Positions 37,023 to 49,193 of a stretch of DNA of 64,000 nt are shown here, piece after piece. Under the pieces are notes generated by a model. That model saw only the letters and a program-made list of their open reading frames with translations. It did no database searches and had not been told where the DNA came from. The position numbers were made by a program, and so were the translations under genes. Origin of the DNA: Sipunculus nudus. Taxonomy: Eukaryota > Annelida > Sipuncula > Golfingiida > Sipunculidae. Positions within the stretch are counted from its first letter, which is position 1. Each line of letters starts with the position of its first letter. The DNA lies in the NCBI GenBank assembly GCA_026874595.1, contig CM049306.1, positions 26,901,519-26,965,518 on the forward strand, written 5' to 3'.

Positions 37023-37166
37023 AACTCTGAAGAAAAACAACACTGTTAATTGACAACAGTCTGTTTCACGGGATGCGACCCGATCATCAGGTGAATGTGG
37101 TTAGAATGAAGCTAACGGCGTGGTTTGAAAAGCCGAGACTTTACGAGATTACGAGATAATGCTTTG
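37023..37166 (-). repeat. ~145-bp dispersed repeat, inverted copy
   Basis: It contains GGGATGCGACCCGATCATCA and CTTTACGAGATTACGAGATAA, the complement of 30281-30425, 6.7 kb away. Confidence 0.8.
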
Positions 37167-37654
37167 TGCGATTCGGGGCGGGGGGGGGGGGGGGCATGTG
37201 AAAGACTGACACTGATCCTATTGTCCTCCGGTGCACAATGGGATTGGTCGGGGTACACGTGCGATACTGGAACATAACAGGGCGGGGCAAAGAGGTTATT
37301 TATTGTTGTAAATTTTATATATAATACAAAGATATGTACCAGGATGCTCAATTAGCATATTGAACTGATTTCTAATAGGGTCTTGGAAGCAGTGAACATA
37401 TCAGTAGTATACATATGATAAAAATACACATATGCTATGAAAATACACAATATACAAGGCAAATATACAATATAAAAAGCAAATATACTATACTTTACTC
37501 ATACCAAATGCAATCCACTCGGTAAACTCACCATGATGTAGTGGTAACGCCATGTCCCTCATCACTGCAAAGCAGTGAGAGAACAACTACCTGAACAGGT
37601 TTATTTGCGTCATAACTTGGTAAATATTAGACCTATCGTCACAAATGTAGGCTC

Positions 37655-38290
37655 AATTTCTTCCTCCGTGTCTTCTCCATAACCTGGTTTAGGCGATGGG
37701 CCATTCATGTGTCACTTTGTCAGTATGTCTGTCTGTTTGTCAGTCGTCCTCAGTTGGCCAGCTTTTTGGTTTTTGTGTCTTACATATAGCATTTTACAAG
37801 AAACAGTTTTGCAGCAATCCCTTTGAAACTTGTACATTGTATGTCGTACACAAATATCTCGAATATGATTTTTCCTTTAAGGGATATGGCCGCTAGGGGG
37901 CGCTGCACTCAATCCTCTCAAAAAATCATATTTTGGACATATCCCCAAAACTATAAACCTTATTACATAAACTGTAGCATATTTTCCTCCTCCTTGTCTT
38001 CTTCATAACCCGGTCATCTTGTCTCAACCTTGTGTAAAATTGTCAGTATGTTTGCTTGTTTGTCAATTATTTTCAATTTCGCCTTCTTGCTGGTTCTTGT
38101 GTATGGCATATAGCATTCTACCGACCACAATTTAGCAGGAATAACTTTTTTACACTTAAACATGTCAGACTTATTTATGGAAGCAGTATGTGTATTAATT
38201 TTATAGGTCAAAGGTCAAGATCAAGGTCATCCAAACATGTCATATATTCTTGTTTCCGTCATAACTTTGTCAATATTGGTGTTATCTTTA
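37655..38290 (+). repeat. Two ~325-bp direct repeat units with GTCTGTTTGTCAG tracts
   Basis: Both units read TCCTCC(G/T)TGTCTTCT(C/T)CATAACC, TTGTCAGTATGT, then ATAGCATTCTACC-like blocks. The second unit carries an AGGTCA cluster (38205-38229). It is non-coding. Confidence 0.65.
38205..38229 (+). promoter_or_regulatory. Three AGGTCA half-sites upstream of the GT15 gene
   Basis: AGGTCA at 38205, 38212 (a DR1 pair) and 38224. DR1 is the classical RXR/HNF4-type site. It lies within a repeat, so function is unproven. Confidence 0.35.
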
Positions 38291-38748
38291 AAAAAAAGAT
38301 GGCAACTTTCTGTGTCTTTGTCATTGCTCATTTATTCGATTGTTTGCACGTCATTTCTGGCATTTCCGACCTCTGGTCGTCTAGTATGGTCGCAACACTG
38401 TCCTACGATACAGATTCCGAAGAGAGAGACGTAGGGGAGATGGGTTCAAATGACGTTGCAGTATTGACTTTGGCCAGTTAATGGTGGGAAGTGCAATTTG
38501 AAAAATAAAAGGAAAACTCCAAGGCGGCTCGCCAAATATTTTGCAATTCCATATTTGTGCTTTTAAATAATGTGGTTGGCTCTCCGACGAATATAAACAG
38601 ATGTCATGCATTTCGGCTTGTTTCCTGTTTAACAGTCTATGGGCCACAACGGTATAAAAATAAAACAAATGAAACAGGTTTGTATCCCCGTTTAGATTAA
38701 ATATAATTTTGCAATAATTCAGACTTTTTTTAAAAAACTGATGTTTAG

Positions 38749-38769
38749 TTTTTTCTCTCTTTTCTTCAG
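38749..38769 (+). promoter_or_regulatory. Probable splice acceptor upstream of the GT15 start codon
   Basis: A T/C-rich tract runs into TTCAG ending at 38769, 14 bases before the ATG. The frame upstream of the ATG has no convincing coding extension, so the preceding exon is probably untranslated. Its location was not found. Confidence 0.5.
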
Positions 38770-38783
38770 ATATACTTCTACCT

Positions 38784-39803
38784 ATGGCATGCCAGGTGAG
38801 CCCGAGACAGCTGTTCTTTATGTTGATATCTGTGATGACCGGGATTCTGTTCGTCTGCTTGGTCTACCTGCAGAACGCTCACAAGTACAGGTGGAAAATC
38901 AACCCAACAACACATGTGAAAAGATCGCAGGATGTCGCCCAACTTTCAATGCAACAGTATTCAGGATTGTATCCGTATGATGAGACTAAAAAGCTGATAG
39001 ATGTCTTGGATAACTGGCCATTGAACAAACCAAAAGCAGTGCTTTATACAATGACGCGCCCGTTAAGGTTACAGTCGCTGCTCCTTACCCTGGCACAGCT
39101 GGATATGTACTTCAATGACCAGTTTCATTACCCTATCGTGATTTTCCATGCAGATAATTACACAGATCTCATTAAGCCAATAAGGAATGGATCAAGATCA
39201 GATTTATTTTTTATACCGATAGAATTTCGTTTGCCGGACTTTTTACCGCCACGAGACGAATGGCCAGAAACCGAATGTGCAAAACGAGATGGGTACAAGC
39301 ACATGTGTCGATTTCATTGCAAAACGTTTTTTGAGTTACCATGGGTACAGCAGCTTGAGTATTATTGGCGCTTTGATGATGATTCTCGTATTCACGCTCC
39401 GGTAACTTATGATGTATTTACTTACATGCGAGCAAATGATTTCCTGTATGGGTACTTCCTGATTACTGGAGATGCGGCGAAATGTACTGTTGGGTTATTG
39501 GACCTGGCAAAACAGTATATGAAACTGCATGGTATAAAATCGGATTTATTTGACAAGTGGCGTTGGATGAGTGCGTATTACAATAATTTTGAGATTAGTA
39601 AAGTTAGCATCTGGACCACGCCACAGTACAGAAATTATATAGAGTTCATTGACCGAGCTGGTGGGATCTTCTATCACAGATGGGGTGACGCTCCAATTAA
39701 GTCTTTGGCAATTACAATGTTTGTAAAGGAAAATAAGATCCATCAATTCAGTGATTTTCATTATCAACACAGGAAAATAGGATTTGCGCCAGAAAAAGAA
39801 TGA
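38784..39803 (+). CDS. GT15 (Kre2/Mnt1-like) alpha-1,2-mannosyltransferase, complete, 339 aa
   Basis: A single uninterrupted ORF encodes a type II Golgi-style glycosyltransferase. After ten residues comes a signal anchor (about residues 11-29, FFMLISVMTGILFVCLVYL), then a stem, then a GT15 domain from about residue 70 to 330. Family landmarks are YKHMCRFHCKTFFELP, YYWRFDDDSRIH (D198-D200, where fungal enzymes have an E-P-D/G metal-binding motif), NNFEI (E270, matching the proposed nucleophile of yeast Kre2) and GGIFYHRWGDAPIKSLA (W300-P304). Known fungal members transfer mannose from GDP-mannose in alpha-1,2 linkage to O- or N-glycans. Length is near that of fungal catalytic domains without a long stem. 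The ATG at 38784 is preceded by a pyrimidine tract and TTCAG ending at 38769, so a 5' UTR intron is likely. All key blocks are intact; function in the animal is inferred. Confidence 0.85.
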   Translation: MACQVSPRQLFFMLISVMTGILFVCLVYLQNAHKYRWKINPTTHVKRSQDVAQLSMQQYSGLYPYDETKKLIDVLDNWPLNKPKAVLYTMTRPLRLQSLLLTLAQLDMYFNDQFHYPIVIFHADNYTDLIKPIRNGSRSDLFFIPIEFRLPDFLPPRDEWPETECAKRDGYKHMCRFHCKTFFELPWVQQLEYYWRFDDDSRIHAPVTYDVFTYMRANDFLYGYFLITGDAAKCTVGLLDLAKQYMKLHGIKSDLFDKWRWMSAYYNNFEISKVSIWTTPQYRNYIEFIDRAGGIFYHRWGDAPIKSLAITMFVKENKIHQFSDFHYQHRKIGFAPEKE

Positions 39804-39912
39804 ACCTCACCGAGCTTATGTTCTGTGTTTATGACCACGCTCACTAAAAGCTGCATGGCACTGTCTGGGGATAAACGGAAGTAACTCTTCGTTCATGGCC
39901 ATGAATCGGTAA

Positions 39913-40498
39913 CAGGGCAACTACCCCCCGAACCACGTACAATTACTCCCGACAAAATTACCCCCCAGACAAATACACCCAGACAGCTTCCCCTGGGACA
40001 TCTACTCCCGAAACAATACCACCCCCCATCCCCCCACCCCCGACAGTTACGCCCCCCCCCGGTCAATTACCCGCGAGAGTATTACACCCCGCACAATTAC
40101 CCCCTTGAGATAGCTTATTCGATAAAATGTCGAATATACTGCTAAAAGTTTACATTTAAAAAAATAATAAATTTCCTTTAAATGTAAAAAATAAAAAAGG
40201 GTTCAAAATAACTAATTTGAAATAAAAATATGTTTAATTATCATTAATTTTTTGTTATTGTAAAGAAGCTTGTATATAAAGAGACTTTATGATAACGAGT
40301 CTAATTAGTGTCATATAATGTAAGATCAAGGCTGCCTTTAGTGCACTGGACCTTACAGTTTATTGATATACTGGATAGTTGTTTTTGTTGGGGGGGGGGG
40401 GGGGTTAGATGTCGTTTTGCAGTTGTCTTGAGGGTAATAGTCGGAGGGGCATTGTCCAGGGGTTAATAGTCCGGGAGTAATTGTCCTAGTGCACCCTG
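39913..40498. mobile_element. MITE-like element with C-rich inverted ends
   Basis: The left end CAGGGCAACTACCCCCCGAA is mirrored by GGAGTAATTGTCC..GCACCCTG at the right. Both halves repeat ACAATTACCCCC-type blocks in opposite orientation. It starts 110 bp after the GT15 stop. Confidence 0.6.
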
Positions 40499-41558
40499 AA
40501 TCATAAGCGTAACGTCATTCCTTCCTGAAAATTAACACATATACACTTATAATAAACATCTGGCCACTTGATCAAACCGTGAGCTAGATACAGACCTACA
40601 ATTTCAAATGTATATATGGAGGCCGAATGATTTGGGGAAAGAAGTGCCCCACATAGGCCTATGCAGGCATCTACATTTCTTGTTTAAAGCAACCGTCCGC
40701 GAACACGGATGGGCCCTGCAGTGTGTATACATGTTAACTATTAGGTACAGCACCCGGAGACCAAAATGGGTTTGACATTTATTGATACATTCGACCATAA
40801 AACAAAAAGCAAAACAAAAATAAGCTGAACTTCCCTACATAAATATGGACATATTACATTTCATAGTACTTAATTAATCAAGTAAAAAACAAAACGTTTC
40901 CAATGCCCTTTTGCTTGTATACTTATGATTCTAGTTTAATCAAGTTTAAAACAAGCCTTGAATAATATTTATTATCTTTTTCTCATTTGAGAATTCGTTA
41001 TGCACTGTTTTCATTTGAAGTTAAAACATTGATATGATATGCAGTCTACTTAAGACATGAAGGCTACGAGTATATTATTCGAAGAGCCATCGAGTTTTGA
41101 ATAACAATGCTATAAATATTCCCACGTCAATACAGCATACATGATATGCATAGCACTAAAATATCTTTTATGGCAGACGCCGTGATTGAATGTTCTGATA
41201 TTATGTTCTCGTCATATTAAATGTCCCATATGCCTATATCACAAATAATTAACAAATTTTAAGCCAGCCGTTCAGCTGCCTTATCAGTAGAATTATTGTG
41301 TTTTCTGGCTTACTTCTTCTACATATTTATGGACTATAGGAAATTCCTGCTAAGAAAGGTTCTGTTAATGCCTCTGCGTAAGATGTATGACCTTGTTTAC
41401 CTACAAGCAGTTGGTAAACGTGGAACATCCGCCCAGGTTGACGAAAAAGAATTACCATATGAGACTGAAGGTTGTTGGTTGTATATGTGAGGAATCTGAA
41501 AGGTCACTAGTAGCAGAAAGCCATTTGGAAAACTGGGGTTCAACTGACTTCCTGCCAG
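40499..41558. other. No recognised feature
   Basis: AT-rich, without coding signal or repeat I can name. Confidence 0.4.
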
Positions 41559-42039
41559 GTGTTCTTGTTGAATGGGTTTGATTATTTTGGCGGACTCCAA
41601 CATAAACAAAACGAACAGCTTTATCAACTTGGAATCGGTGTTTTGTGGGTTATTTGGTTTTATGAAACGCTCATTGGATTGATTTTAGTCAATATATATA
41701 AACGTCAGATATCGAAAAAGGCCACAGCAACAGCCATGGAAAACATGATGGTATAACGGACAAACTGCTCACAATCAGAGAAAGAAAACATTCGAAAATC
41801 TTTGTAATAGGAAATAAAAAAGGTACATGATCAATCAGCTCAGATTCAAAGTCATAATGAAATATAAAACTATACAATGTAATAATATAACAATTATCAT
41901 CTTACAGAGTATGAGCTTTGTTTGATGACAAATAATGCATGTGCATTTTCAATTACAGATGTCGGCGACACCCACCCTTCTGGCACTGCTATCCAACTCC
42001 AGCTCAAAGTCTCCTCCGGACAACACCCACACACTTTAA
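41559..42039 (+). CDS. Possible last two exons of an unknown membrane protein
   Basis: A stretch from 41559 (after CCTGCCAG) to about 41750 (before GTATAA) is open and encodes a hydrophobic helix, LGIGVLWVIWFYETLIGLIL, then a basic tail and ATAMENMM. After an intron ending ATTACAG at 41958, 41959-42039 encodes MSATPTLLALLSNSSSKSPP, DNTHTL and TAA. The two join in phase 0. No further exon or homology was recognised, and the region lies between two transposon remnants, so it may be chance. Confidence 0.28.
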
Positions 42040-42860
42040 GAGAACGCAAGCCCAATCTGAGGATAGTTTATTTTTCTTCACGACCACCATAAATTATGGA
42101 ATAGATTTTTATTAATATAATTATAATTTTTTTTAACACTTTGGTTTTTATATTTTTGATTTGATGTAAACCCAATCTACGAACATTTCAACATCATACT
42201 ATACACTACCAATTATCAACTATTTCAGATTGTCCAAGAAAATGTAACATGGACCAGACGGTATTCAGGAGGCCATTTCTATTTATTGTATTATTCTTTA
42301 CGTTAGGGGCGTACAACTATTTTATATACGCATTTTAGTAGCAAATATAAATACCAAAGCCCTGGCATTGTTACAGGAGGAACCTCGCCATTACTAGTCC
42401 TTAGATTTGTTACTTTACTAAACTTGTTGATGTTGTGGCACCTCTGTATGTCTTTCGATCTTACTGCATCTGCTATTTTTAAATAATTCAACTATCTAAC
42501 AAAAAATATATTAAATTAAAAAAAAAAACTTTAAATAAAATTATTCTGAATGAAATATTTCCCGGGTCGTAAATCTGACAGAAACACAATATTTGAATAA
42601 AAAAAAAACAATTAAGGTCTTCTTCTGATCATTAATAACCACCGTTGCTCACAGAATATAAATAAATATATATCTGTGGGACCATTTGTGTTCAGCGGGA
42701 GACTTTCCAGAACTCCCTGAAGCAGGGTCCTTACTCGGGTTTTTTTTGTCAGTGGTACCATGCCAAGAGAGGGTCAGGCTACGTTAAACGCTGCAGTGAG
42801 CCAAGCAGTGGGGCAGTGCAATAACGAAACCGGCTCGTCAGAAGGGATAGAATCCATAAA
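42040..42860. other. Spacer left of the gypsy remnant
   Basis: AT-rich. The last ~150 bp may be decayed gag sequence but no motif is clear. No LTR was found. Confidence 0.35.
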
Positions 42861-42889
42861 CATTTTCAAAAGACTGTCGGGTAGACATC

Positions 42890-44800
42890 TGTTGCATCCG
42901 GAAGATTCGGTACAACGATGGTAGATTCGTTATTGGACAGAGGATCTATGGTGACGACAGTGTGGGAAAGGTTCTTCCGGGACGTTTTGTATCCAAAGGA
43001 TGTTATTAATTTGGTCAGGTGGAACTGGCTCGAATTAAGAGGTGCAAATGGCTTGAAAGTACCATATTTGGGGGAAGTGTTAATTGACGAAGGGGGTTTG
43101 GTGTAGTAGTACCACAGGTGGGTGTTCTGGTAATGAGAGACACCGAAGAGGCAACGAGCCTGCGTCAGGAGACCACAAGGATTATAGGAAGCAATGTGCT
43201 GAGTCACATACCCCAGTTAACCTTCTTTTTGGGTAGTTGTAATCGTGGTACCTCTGACAACGGCCAGCCAGTAGTCAACGGTTTTGTTAGGGTTGCAAGC
43301 AGGAGACCTGTTATGGTTCCAGCTCAAAGTAGTTGCAGTGTCCCTGTGACGAGTCATAGGCAGATCCATCTTAGTGTTATTGGGCCAGTGGATAATTGGG
43401 TCAAGTGAACGTTGAGTGTGATGCCCATGGTCGTGAACCTACATCATAGACGGTTAAATGTTCAAATGGTTAACTTGGGTGCCCAAGATGTTTGGTTGAA
43501 ACCAAAAACCAGGGTAGGTGTACATATAGCAGTGGACCGTATTGTTGAATCCGGTAGGAAGGTGTTACTGTAGGAGGATTCGGAAGGGATTGCTGGCTCT
43601 GTTAGTCAGGAGAGTATAAATGTATAGGAGACAAGTAGGGAAACTCCTCCAGTGGACTTAACAAAATTTTCTGGTACACCTGAAGAGTTTGAAAAAGCTC
43701 AGCAGTTGTTTATTCGGCATAGGGACATACTCGCAGGGGAAAATGCACCTCTTGGTGTAACCCCTACAACTCCACACAAGATCAACACAAATGATGAGGT
43801 CCCGGTTAGCCAGCCTTTGGCTACCACCAAACATTTGGAATGAGGTCAGAGACCACCTTCAAGAGTTGTTGGATAAGGGTATTATCAAAGAGAGTCAGTC
43901 TACCTACGGTTTACCCATCGTAGTTGTATGCAAAAAAAGCGGTTATATTAGACTTTGTGTTGACTATGTAAATTAAACCAAAAGTTTCACCGGGATATTT
44001 TCCCACTACCATGAATAGAGGAGTCAATTGACGCACTAGGTGGCGCAGATATTTTCTACCATTGATCTTGCGTCAGCCTAATATTAAATTGAAGTTGACC
44101 CGGCCGACAGGCAAAAGACGGCCCTAATCACACCTTGGGCCTTTACTAATACATGCGTATGCCTTTCGGTTAGGCCAAAGCGCCGGCTACCTTCCAAAGG
44201 TTAAACGCTCAGGTGCGAAGTTTTCAGACCATGTTGGTATATCTTGATGATATAATAGTCTACCCTAGGACCATGGAGGAACATTTAGCTAGCTTGATAC
44301 ATTTTCACTAAGCTAGCAGAGCATGGGTTGAGAGTGAAAACGGAAAAATGCGACCTTTTCAGGTCAGAAGTAGTATATATACTTGCGACACATTGTGTCT
44401 GCTGAAGGCGTGCGGACAGATCCGACCAAGACGAAAGCGGTCGTTGAATGGCTAATTCCAAAGACGATTAAGGAGCTACGGCAATTTCTTGGTTTTGCCT
44501 CTAACTTGAGGGGTTTTGTGAAGGGGTTTGCCTCAATGGCAGCCCCACTGCACAAGTTAGTAGGCTAGGTAAAAAGAAAGAAGAAAATTTATCTAGAGGG
44601 ATATTGGGACGAAATGAACTCTGCTGCATTCTAACAACTCAAAGGGGCTCTGTGTAATCCTCCACTACTGGCCTATGCTGACTTTTCTCTCCCTTTCGTA
44701 GTAGAGACGGATGGGTCAGAAAAGGGCCTGTTCTTAGCTAGGTACAAGGTGGAAAATTAAAGAGTAATTTCTTATGCCAGTAGAGGCCTTTTCTCATGTA
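42890..44800 (+). pseudogene. Decayed Ty3/gypsy retrotransposon pol fragment
   Basis: In order: a retropepsin-like stretch (42918, LLDRGSMVTT, with the DTG/DSG motif changed to DRG), the RT entry block (LLDKGIIKESQSTYG, 43865-43915, then CVDY), FSTIDLASA (~44050), ITPW, YLDD (44240-44251), the connection domain with LGHIV-like and LRQFLGFA, and the start of RNase H (VVETDGSEKGL, ~44700). Several frameshifts and stops separate these blocks. RNase H is cut off near 44800; integrase and LTRs are absent. Confidence 0.88.
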
Positions 44801-45155
44801 TCATGTATTCTCATGTATCATAAGTTTTCAAGTACTGGTTATTTTGAAGAATATACTCATGTAGCTTGCGTCATGATATCAAATAAAACCATATTGGAAC
44901 AATTGTGTGTATTATGTGCACAAAATAAAGTTTATTTTTGGTCATAATATTTTAGTGAATGCAAGTGTTTGTAGATAAATCAGTGGTTCCTTCATCCATG
45001 ACATATGACCTACTTGTGCAGGGAATCTTAACTAATGACCACAAAAATCCCTCTGCCATCTGTTACTATCCCACTCAGAATCCCATTCCCGTACCAGTTT
45101 TGGTTACAGAAAAATAAATTCTGCACGATTTTGCTTAGTATTAATAACTTGACGG

Positions 45156-46148
45156 TAGGGCTGAAACGGGTACAAAATGGGATCGAGTACCAGATTGGCA
45201 TTACCCGACCTAAAACTCGAGTACTTGTTACCATGGCAATGCTGTAAAGATAAAATAGACATCTGTTTACCGAAAAAAAATATGCATAAATTCGACTTCG
45301 TGACGGCTTGACTTTATCCCAACAAAGGAAAAGATATATGTCATAACAAGACCTCTGTTAATTAGACTAGCATATGTTAAGAGCCCTATGCCATGCTACG
45401 ATAATGAATAAATAAGCCTACAAACTGCCTGTAAATTTGCAGTAATATTTAGACATGCATTGTAGCAACTTCCACCCCTGATATATAGGTTATCCTTAAA
45501 TTGAACTGGTCATGAAGCGAAAATGATGTAGATTATAAGACTTGTTTATTCTGTTCTCTTAATTCATATCTTCCATAATCCATCTACTACCGGTAACCTT
45601 TCTTCTACTCTTTACTTGACCAAGTACTAGGTTGACTGGACTGATCAATGACTTGGCTGACCATACTAACCAATGACTGGATTGACCGTCCAAACTTATG
45701 GCTTTTCTGGGGTAGGACCACAATTAATTCTTCTTTTCACTGTAACACTTGTTCACTTGATATCTTTTCTTATGAGACTACATGTCAAGGACATCAACTC
45801 CCCAAGTCCACGGTTACAGTCTCTACCCTGGCAAGAAATGGGGACAAAAACACTTGTAAACAAACCCTGGCCATGAGGGTATAATATTATCAACACAGAC
45901 TGGCTCCAGCCACAAGCTCCCCTGTACACTGTTGACAGTGTGTCCCTGGTCACTTAGGTCACACACTGATGGACCATGCACCCCGATCTCTGGACACCTA
46001 CAGCTAAGACCTTCATGGTATGGCCCTTAAATACTCCAAGGGTTTCGAGCAGCCGTCATTTACATGCATGTACGTACATGAGTACTCGAGGCCAAATTTT
46101 GGTATACCCAGACTAGAGTACTCGAGTACGAACTACTTTAAGCCCTAC
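45156..46148. mobile_element. hAT-like non-autonomous element (tentative)
   Basis: The left end TAGGGCTGAAACGGGTAC resembles many animal hAT ends; the right end ...CTACTTTAAGCCCTAC is its partial inverse. Inverted subterminal blocks with ACTCGAGTAC occur on both sides (45215, 46125). A clear 8-bp target duplication was not seen. Confidence 0.45.
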
Positions 46149-46589
46149 TTATGGTTTTGGTTTTAATGTACAAATTATTATTAATTATATAAAATTAATT
46201 TATAAAAATTAACTTTTGACGAAATTGTTAAAAAGTCAGATCTCACTCGCCCTGTCTGGGCAACTTAAGACTGGAGAAATATCTATTTCCAGTATGATGA
46301 CATAAGGATGTTTCTTTTTTTCCGATAATTAATCCACGTATCCAATAAAAGGGAGTGAAAGAATCAGTCTGTCTTATCTTTAGGTGTACAGGGCAATTTT
46401 AAAGTCAAAATCATTACCTAGCCACTGTTAATTAATTTTATAACAACAAACTCGCAATACTTTGGTTCCATGTCACCAAAATGCCTGTATAACGAGCAAA
46501 TGGATGGTTCATGTCAAAGCAAAACCAAAACCTGCTCATGAGATGGGTTTTTGCAATTTTGCTGAAACCAGTTTGGCTTCATTATTAAA
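46149..46589. other. No recognised feature
   Basis: AT-rich spacer. Confidence 0.4.
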
Positions 46590-49193
46590 CAAGGGACCTA
46601 TGGGTCACGACGCTCAGCTGTTATATATGATAAAAAAATATAATTTAGAAATGAGGCACATGCTGGTTTTGTGTGGTTATAAATATAAGCTGTATTATGA
46701 GTTGTTGTTGTTTAGCTTATGTATGATTTTGATAGTACCTTTGGAGACAGGGAAGAGGATTGATTTCATTTATTTTATTAACAAATGGAGTACTATTGTC
46801 ACACAAATTTTGACTTGGCCATATAACTTATAAGCAGAACATATAATATAAGAGTTTAACTATTTATTAAAAAAAATTACAAATATTGTCCCAAATATAA
46901 TTTTTATTAAAAATAATAAGAGAATCATATGATTTTTTAAAATGAAATGTAACTGATATGATTATTAAAAAAATATTAAAGAATATATTCATGAATGCAT
47001 TCATGAATACATTTTGAAAGTATTTGCACGAGTATTCATAAACTTTCATTTTTACCTGAATTCCCATTTCTTTATGCTAGAAATTTTATAATGGAGTACA
47101 TAATCATATTCGTATTTAAATACAATTATAAAGTATTCGCACCGTGTCTGGTATTTATTCAGTTTTCACCAAACAATGATGTTTAGAATCCAGAATATAC
47201 AAAATTCACACATTTAAATAATGATCATAAGTACCTGGTTTTATGGCTTTTATTTATATTAAAAAATAACTGTAAAAAATTCATTTTAGACTAATTTCAC
47301 ATCAATGTACACACTAGACACAGTAGGAATCTAGATTAATATTATCAACTGCATCTTTGTCTATCATTAATTTCCTTCTTATGATCCCTAATGATTAGTA
47401 ATGAATAATATGATTTTCTTCTTTATCATTAAAATTGAACTGAAAAATGCCATAGGAGACTGCATGGTGTTATTTGGACATGTGACATTCTACCCATCGA
47501 TACAAGATTCTTATATCATCAGTAACAGCAAGTTAATTTCCTGTTATTATAAACAAACAAATTCCTTTTCTATTTTTCTTTAATTTGTTATTAAAAACCA
47601 ATAAAAATTTATTAATTTATTGTTAATTGTTATGATGTTGGTTAAAACTACTAGATGAGTTGGGTTGGACACCTGGATCAACTGTGGCTGGCCATAAGCT
47701 GCCTGGATTCCGTGTATGCCTCGCCTCAAGTATGCATAATATGGGGTGACTCAAGATGGCTGGAGAGAGCCAAAGTCTGACAGGGTCTCATAAAAAACAT
47801 TGATAAAAGCTACAATTTTTGGCCAATTTCTTTCAGCTTTCTAAACTAAAAAACTGAAAGCCTTATGTGTGCATGATATGAAAATTATATCAACAGTGCT
47901 CACAGGAAACAAACGTGCCATGGTCACAGTTGGGAAATATTTAAGGTACTAATTTGATATTTATACCAATAACTTATAAAATTTGAAAAATTCAGAACTA
48001 ATTTTGGGTATTCAATTGAATCTTGATTAAATAATGTTACATCCCTGACAAAAAAATCTCTAGCTTGAGCAATGCCCTTGTTAAGGGAGTAAATATATTT
48101 CTTGATTTTTTACAAAGTGCATTATGTTTGGGCCCATAACTTAAAACAATTACGCAATACTGACATCATTCTGGCATGTGAATAGAGAATGAAAAATATG
48201 TATATCATTTATGATTAAAGTCAGATCAGAGGTTTTGATATTAGGCAGTCTTGATGTGTAACAATGGGTTTTTAATGGAAAAATGAAGTTTTTCATTAAT
48301 ATCTCGAAGGTATTAAGTCCTAGTGACCAAATTCTTGGCATGGTAGGGGATTTTGGAGACATCTAACTGTATGCCGAATTTAAGGAACTTAGAGCTGAAG
48401 CTGGGGAGCTGAGCTCTTGCAAACTGCATAACACTAGCTTGATGTAAACAATATGTTACATGGTGCTTGAAAACTTGAATAAAATCTACAGTTTTTCATC
48501 AACTGGTTTCAAATTTTTGGTGTTAACAGTTGAAATGCTAACAAAAACATGCTGTGAAAATTAAATCCACAGTACTTACAGGAAAAAAAGTGCCATGGTC
48601 AAAGTTGGGCAAAATTTAAGGTACCAATTTTTTATTTTTATTAATATTTTAAAAAAATTTGAAAGATTTTCATCTAATTTTGGGTATACAATTTAATTTT
48701 GATTAATTAAAGTTATATTACTGGAAAAAAGGTCCATAGCTTTAACATTTTTTGTGTTAAGTGATCAAATATCTTTCCTGATTTTTTACAAAATGCATTA
48801 TGTTTGGGCCCATAACTTTTTTAAATTAAATAATACAGGCATAATTTCTGGCATGTACATAGGAACTATATAGATGAATATTTATGGTAAATATGAGGAA
48901 AAACAGATGAGTGGTTTTGATATAAGGCAGTCCTGAGGTGTGAAAATAGGTTTTAATAAAAAATTGAGGTTTTTCCTTAATTTCTCAAAGGAACGAAGTT
49001 GCAAAGACCCAGTTTTCGGCTTGGTAGGAGATCTTGGGGACATCTAACATTATGCCGAATTTTGGATTCCTAGGTCTTACGGTTTCAAAACGTGCCACAT
49101 CTACGGACGGACGGACGGACAGACGGACGGACGGACGGACGACGGACAATGGACCACGACTATAGCTCAGATGACTTATAGTCAGCTGAGCTA
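46590..49193 (-). mobile_element. Family A element A4, inverted relative to A3
   Basis: On the minus strand it starts at 49193 with TAGCTCAGCTGACTATAAGT and a GTCCGTCC tract, has two A3-type units (49060-48590, 48400-47900), and ends CAGCTGAGCGTCGTGACCCA then TAGGTCCCTTG at 46590. Sequence is very close to A3 25 kb away. Confidence 0.75.

Noticed and set aside
37540-37600. tRNA-like A-box (TAGTGGTAACGC), possible SINE head
   Set aside because: No matching B-box or cloverleaf could be made.
38741-38980. Alternative frame overlapping the start of the GT15 gene
   Set aside because: Shadow frame; the GT15 frame has clear family motifs.
45648-45953. Overlapping frames on both strands
   Set aside because: They lie inside the hAT-like element and have no recognisable protein features.
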